In this document: piece after piece, positions 60,473 to 64,000 of the stretch
How positions within the stretch are numbered: position 1 is the first letter of the stretch
How the letters are laid out: every line of letters starts with the position of its first letter
Assembly (NCBI RefSeq): GCF_000826145.2
Contig: NZ_LN651336.1
Location: forward strand, 167,501 to 231,500
From: Sporosarcina koreensis
GTDB lineage: Bacteria; Bacillota; Bacilli; Bacillales_A; Planococcaceae
Length of the DNA: 64,000 nucleotides
Direction: 5' to 3'
Program-made: the position numbers and the translations under genes
The notes under the pieces: generated by a model
Database searches by the model: none
What the model was told of the DNA's origin: nothing
The model's input: only the letters and a program-made list of their open reading frames with translations

Positions 60473-61492
60473 TCATTTCCGATCCAGTGACATTTCCTCA
60501 AGAGCTGTTCCGTCAGGCTCCATCCGGAATAGCGCCTGATCGGAATACATCTCGCCGAACGCACGGTCGACCATGAAATAGACGGCTCCATCCGCCCCCT
60601 GGATCGGGGAACCGGCGTAGGCATGGAGTCGGGTCAGCTGCCGGATCTCCTGTGTGTCCCAGTTGTAGGAGAACAGTTCGTACTCCAGCATGCCGTCCTC
60701 ACCCGTGCCGGCAATTGCCTGGTAGATGAGTTCCGCCCGGTCGGGGACCAGTACGAAATCATACAGATCGGAGGTGTCTTCCGGTATGCTGATGATCAGT
60801 TTGCGGTCCGGCCGATCGATCGGGATTTTGAAGATCCTCCCTTTCACGGACAGTTCCCCATCGGCCGCCATCCCTTCTTCCTCGTCCATCTGGACATAGA
60901 CTGCGTTTTCATCACCGGACACCTGGAGCGAAGACATGCTCTGCTGCGACATATCTGTCAGCCGCTCACGCCGGCCGCTCTGCATATCGTATCGATGGAT
61001 ATCGAAGTCGTATGGAAACAGGCTTGCTCCCGGGGAATAGCCGGAGAACTTTTCAGCCTGCAGATAGAATAAGTGATCCGGTGATTTAGGGTCGGCCATC
61101 AATTCCGTTATGATGTCCGGAACAGTGAAAACCTCTTCGCTCTGCCCGCTCCCCAAATCCGATTTAAACAGTGTGCTTGTACTGTTTTCTCCAAGTTCTT
61201 CATCGGAAACGATGTAATACACAGCTTCGGCATCCGGTGTGATAGCCAGATCCAGTATCGACCGGTCGTCAGGCAGCTGGACGATCTGCCTGCTGTTCTC
61301 CGTCTTCACATACAGCGTCGGTTTCCCTTTTTCGTACGCAGTGTAGGCGATGATGCCATCTGCCGAGACATCGAACTGCCCGGTTAGCCCCTGTTCCTTT
61401 TCCGCAGCCGGGACACGGTACATGTATCCAAGAAACAGACATGCCCCGGTCATCGCGGCAACGACCACCAGCATGGCGAACCGTTTCTTCAT
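60473..61492 (-). CDS. Membrane-anchored beta-propeller-like protein, paralogue 1
   Basis: 339 residues. One N-terminal membrane helix (FAMLVVVAAMTGACLFLGYMY) is followed by an extracytoplasmic domain with repeated blade-like segments. Examples are ADGIIAYTAYEKGKPTLYVK, DLAITPDAEAVYYIVSD, LYDFVLVPDRAELIYQAIAG and QGADGAVYFMVDR, resembling TolB/DPP-IV propellers. The paralogue at 62892-63911 has the same length and aligns end to end. Its ATG overlaps the stop of the membrane-protein gene (ATGA). Function unknown. Confidence 0.8.
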   Translation of the reverse strand: MKKRFAMLVVVAAMTGACLFLGYMYRVPAAEKEQGLTGQFDVSADGIIAYTAYEKGKPTLYVKTENSRQIVQLPDDRSILDLAITPDAEAVYYIVSDEELGENSTSTLFKSDLGSGQSEEVFTVPDIITELMADPKSPDHLFYLQAEKFSGYSPGASLFPYDFDIHRYDMQSGRRERLTDMSQQSMSSLQVSGDENAVYVQMDEEEGMAADGELSVKGRIFKIPIDRPDRKLIISIPEDTSDLYDFVLVPDRAELIYQAIAGTGEDGMLEYELFSYNWDTQEIRQLTRLHAYAGSPIQGADGAVYFMVDRAFGEMYSDQALFRMEPDGTALEEMSLDRK

Positions 61493-62124
61493 ATCCATCC
61501 CTCCCCGGCTGTGATCGTGCGCCACAAGAAGTAGAGGACGAGCGGCAGAAGGAGCTGCACGATACCAAGCCCGAGACGGAGCAGCCGGTTTTGTCTCCCG
61601 CCCAGCAACGCCTGCCCGCTGTAGAGGGCAGCAAATAATGCCAGCGGGATCCCAAGCAGCCAGACTGCACCCCGGCCGTCCTCACTGAACAAGTAATACT
61701 CATACAGCAGCCGGGCTGTAACAGCGGTCAGCAGGAAGCCGAACACTATGTTGACGACATGGAGGAACCGGCCTTCCCGCCGGTCTGCAGCCAGGACCGA
61801 ACAGAGGGCGGCCGCTGCGAAGGTCATGGCAAGCCAGCCGGTCAGCTGGACCACGAATGCGTACCCGGACAGCACGGCAAGCCAGATGCCATAGGCGGAA
61901 CCGCCAGCCGCCAGAAGCACCAGCAGCACAAGTGCAGCCCGGCGGGATGAACGATCAGCGGCTCCCATGCCCTTGTACATCAAGACGGCTGATACCGCGG
62001 AGACAAAGACGAGCCAGGCCATATGCGCATCACCGAGCGCAAACAGATCAGTCAAATAGATGCAGTATGCAAAAACCAGTGATGCTGCTCCTGTCAGAAG
62101 GAATAGTCTATTTTGCAAATTCAT
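61489..62124 (-). CDS. Integral membrane protein paired with the propeller gene
   Basis: 211 residues with about six to seven membrane helices (for example LFLLTGAASLVFAYCIYL, AALVLLVLLAAGGSAYGIWL, GIVQLLLPLVLYFLW). It shares no family name I recognise. Its last helix is similar to the end of the partial gene at the right window edge, so this gene is also part of the duplicated cassette. Start ATG after GGGAGAG. Overlap with the next gene indicates coupling. Confidence 0.75.
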   Translation of the reverse strand: MNLQNRLFLLTGAASLVFAYCIYLTDLFALGDAHMAWLVFVSAVSAVLMYKGMGAADRSSRRAALVLLVLLAAGGSAYGIWLAVLSGYAFVVQLTGWLAMTFAAAALCSVLAADRREGRFLHVVNIVFGFLLTAVTARLLYEYYLFSEDGRGAVWLLGIPLALFAALYSGQALLGGRQNRLLRLGLGIVQLLLPLVLYFLWRTITAGEGWI

Positions 62125-62238
62125 CCGAACCATCTCTCCCGTCTTATACCGTACAGTCGTTTCCTCAAGATTACCATTGAGCCGGTTAGGTGACAATGGA
62201 CTATTTGAATTTACCGTTGGAGGCCCAGGGCTTCTGCC

Positions 62239-62796
62239 TCATTTCCCCGGAATAGGGGTGATCCTGCCGAGCATGATGGCGTCATGATAACAGCCTTCGA
62301 TGAAATAGTGATCCCGGAGCCTGCCTTCCTGTTCGTAACCGTTCTTCGCGAGAATGCGCAGTGAACCAATGTTTGCGTCCACAACTTCCGCCCGCAGCTT
62401 ATGGAGTCCCAGCGTGCGGAAGCCGAACCCGCTGACCAGGGCAGCCAGTTCCGTTCCGAAGCCGTTGCCCCAGCTGGACTGTCCGATGACATAGCCGATC
62501 TCGGCCTGGTTCGCTTCATCGTCGAAGTTGAAGAGTATGACCGTCCCAATAACAGTCTGACTCGATTTCCTAATAATGGATGAATACAGATGGGTGCCTT
62601 CCACTTCACGCCCGATAAGTGTCTGAACGTGTTCTTCGGTCTCTTCGATACTTCCCATCTGTTTCCAGCCGATGAACCGCGAGACCGCTGGGTCGGAGGC
62701 GAATGCGTGGACAGCCGGTACATCCTTCATCTCCAGCGGTTTAAATTCGATCAGATCCCCTGAGAGTGCATGGAACTGCTCCTTATGACGATTCAT
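62239..62796 (-). CDS. GNAT acetyltransferase, RimJ/RimL type
   Basis: 185 residues. The acetyl-CoA loop is QSSWGNGFGTELAALV, with AEVVDANIGSLRILAKNGYEQEG and LRDHYFIEGCYHDAIMLGRI following. Substrate unknown. GAGGG precedes the ATG. It separates the two copies of the membrane/propeller cassette. Confidence 0.87.
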   Translation of the reverse strand: MNRHKEQFHALSGDLIEFKPLEMKDVPAVHAFASDPAVSRFIGWKQMGSIEETEEHVQTLIGREVEGTHLYSSIIRKSSQTVIGTVILFNFDDEANQAEIGYVIGQSSWGNGFGTELAALVSGFGFRTLGLHKLRAEVVDANIGSLRILAKNGYEQEGRLRDHYFIEGCYHDAIMLGRITPIPGK

Positions 62797-62850
62797 GAAA
62801 TCCCTCTTTTCAATATGTATGCGACGTCATTTGCTGCCAAACAAAGTATA

Positions 62851-62876
62851 GCCCCCTTCCGTCATTACGCGAAAGG
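62851..62876 (-). terminator. Hairpin after propeller paralogue 2
   Basis: On the minus strand CCCCCTTTCGCG and GACGGAAGGGGG can pair; the following T-tract is weak (CTATACTTTG). Confidence 0.5.
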
Positions 62877-62891
62877 GGGATCGTCTTTTTG

Positions 62892-63911
62892 TTACTCGTT
62901 GAGCGGCACATGCTCAGTATCCCCGGTTTCAAGATCCATCCGGAACAGAGAGTAATCGGGCTTGCGGCCCGCAAAGTTGTAGTCGATCATGTAATACAAC
63001 TTACCATCTGCCCCGTACACCGGCCGTGCCGCGTGCTCTTTCTGAAAGGTGAGCTGTTCGTTTTTCATCGTCTTCCAGTTGAAGCCGAACAATTCATATT
63101 CGAAGATCCCGTCATCTCCTGTACCGGCGACCGCCTGATAGACTGCCGTCTCCAAGTCGGGAATCAGCGTGAAGTCATAGACATCGTCCATCTGCATCGG
63201 CATGAAGAGCAGCTTCGGCTGGTCCGGGTGCTCCAACGGTATCTGGAAGATCCGCTGTTTCGTCTCGAACACATCATCGGCTGTCCCGGCACCCGAATCG
63301 TCGTCCATCTGCACAAAGACGCTATGCTCTTTTCCGGACACTTGCAGGGACGCCATATTGTACTTCTTGAAGTCTGTCAGCTTTTTGCGTTCCTGCTGTT
63401 TGATATCGTATTGGTGAATATCGAAATCATGCGGCTGCTCGGCGGCGATCGGTGAATAATTCTCGAAGACATCCGCCTGCAGATAGTACAGCTCATTCGG
63501 CTCTTCTCCGTCCAGTGCCAGTTCCGTAATGATGGCGTCTTCCGTGAACAGGATGTCATCGGTGCCTGCGGCTGTATCCGCTTTATGGACTTCGCTTTTC
63601 ACTGTGCTGCTCCATTGTTTATCGGAACTGACATAATAGACAGTTTTCCCGCCAGGCATGATGACGAGATCCGTGATCGCCCGGTCGGACGGCAGCTGGG
63701 ACGTTTGTTTCAAGTTACCGTCCTTTACGTAAAGTGTCGGCTTCCCTTTTTCGTACGTAACGAATGCGATCGCCCCGTTATCCGAGATATCGTAGATACC
63801 GGTGAGCCCCTGCTGTTTTTCATTATCAGCCACTTGGAAATTGAAACCGAGCAGAATACAGGTCGTTGTGGCAAAGATGATTGCTGCGGCCAGTACGGTG
63901 ATCTTTTTCAT
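62892..63911 (-). CDS. Membrane-anchored beta-propeller-like protein, paralogue 2
   Basis: 339 residues, same length and layout as the protein encoded at 60473-61492. Shared blocks include KQQGLTGIYDISDNGAIAF, TYEKGKPTLYVKDG, ELYYLQADVFENYSP, ASLQVSGKEHSVFVQMD and YQAVAGTGDDGIFEYELF. The N-terminal membrane helix is KITVLAAAIIFATTTCILLGF. The ATG is behind GGGGAGGTG and two bases after the stop of the upstream partial membrane-protein gene. Function unknown. Confidence 0.8.
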   Translation of the reverse strand: MKKITVLAAAIIFATTTCILLGFNFQVADNEKQQGLTGIYDISDNGAIAFVTYEKGKPTLYVKDGNLKQTSQLPSDRAITDLVIMPGGKTVYYVSSDKQWSSTVKSEVHKADTAAGTDDILFTEDAIITELALDGEEPNELYYLQADVFENYSPIAAEQPHDFDIHQYDIKQQERKKLTDFKKYNMASLQVSGKEHSVFVQMDDDSGAGTADDVFETKQRIFQIPLEHPDQPKLLFMPMQMDDVYDFTLIPDLETAVYQAVAGTGDDGIFEYELFGFNWKTMKNEQLTFQKEHAARPVYGADGKLYYMIDYNFAGRKPDYSLFRMDLETGDTEHVPLNE

Positions 63912-63913
63912 GA

Positions 63914-64000
63914 TCAGGCACCTCCCCTGACAGTGAAGATCCATAGGCCGAACAAGGCGAACGGCATCAGCAGCTGCAGGGCCGCCATCACCCAGGCGGT
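63914..64000 (-). CDS. C-terminal end of an integral membrane protein, cut by the window edge
   Basis: The last 28 codons are open to the right edge and read TAWVMAALQLLMPFALFGLW followed by IFTVRGGA. They resemble the last helix of the membrane protein at 61489-62124. Together with the downstream propeller gene they show that the whole two-gene cassette is duplicated. Confidence 0.65.
   Translation of the reverse strand, partial: TAWVMAALQLLMPFALFGLWIFTVRGGA

Overview
The window is chromosomal DNA from a Gram-positive, endospore-forming member of the Bacillales, most likely a high-G+C Planococcaceae relative (Sporosarcina/Bhargavaea type). This placement is inference. It rests on a gamma-type small acid-soluble spore protein, a PdaA spore-cortex deacetylase, strong GGAGG ribosome sites, many TTG/GTG starts and gene order. 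Much of the window keeps the order of the Bacillus subtilis yfm-yfl-yfk-yfh-yga segment: yfmM, yfmL, map, an AGCS symporter, yfkK, a YihY protein, pdaA, yfhF, recX, yfhH, yfhP, mutY, sspE, ygaC, ygaD, gsaB, bcp, perR, ygzB. Lineage-specific insertions break this order.

Left part (1-22 kb). ygzB and perR converge on what was one bidirectional terminator. A 1.85-kb IS1182-type element now sits in it, flanked by two identical 34-bp copies of the terminator hairpin. perR has a clear promoter with a perfect PerR box. Then come a D-2-hydroxyacid dehydrogenase coupled to a one-cysteine bacterioferritin comigratory protein (BCP), a second glutamate-1-semialdehyde aminotransferase, a FUSC-type membrane protein, a five-gene peptide ABC importer in app order (D-F-A-B-C), a multidrug ABC half-transporter, YgaC, SspE, MutY and the yfhP/yfhH/recX/yfhF group.

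Middle (22-42 kb). A P1B-4 iron/zinc effluxer has PerR- and Fur-like sites. Next are YihY, an AGCS symporter, motAB behind a sigma-D-like promoter, aminopeptidase AmpS, a beta-carbonic anhydrase, methionine aminopeptidase and a YfmL-type helicase with a DEGD box. A cell-wall neighbourhood follows: an ATP-grasp D-aspartate-ligase-like enzyme, a FemX aminoacyltransferase and an Asp/Glu racemase. It plausibly builds the interpeptide bridge.

Right part (42-64 kb). A TPP riboswitch with its own terminator controls a thiamine-precursor importer (thiY, thiamine-binding protein, thiX, thiZ). An FtsH paralogue, an unassigned structured RNA candidate with a terminator, an RsbR-type stressosome protein, a 3D/LysM wall hydrolase and MsrA follow. 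Next come a two-cluster 21-bp-period repeat array, an ABC-F protein and MntH. Two divergent regulator/target pairs have visible operators: HxlR/nitroreductase and HTH-TPR/MFS. A duplicated cassette of an integral membrane protein plus a membrane-anchored beta-propeller runs off the right end. No rRNA, tRNA, CRISPR array or prophage was recognised.
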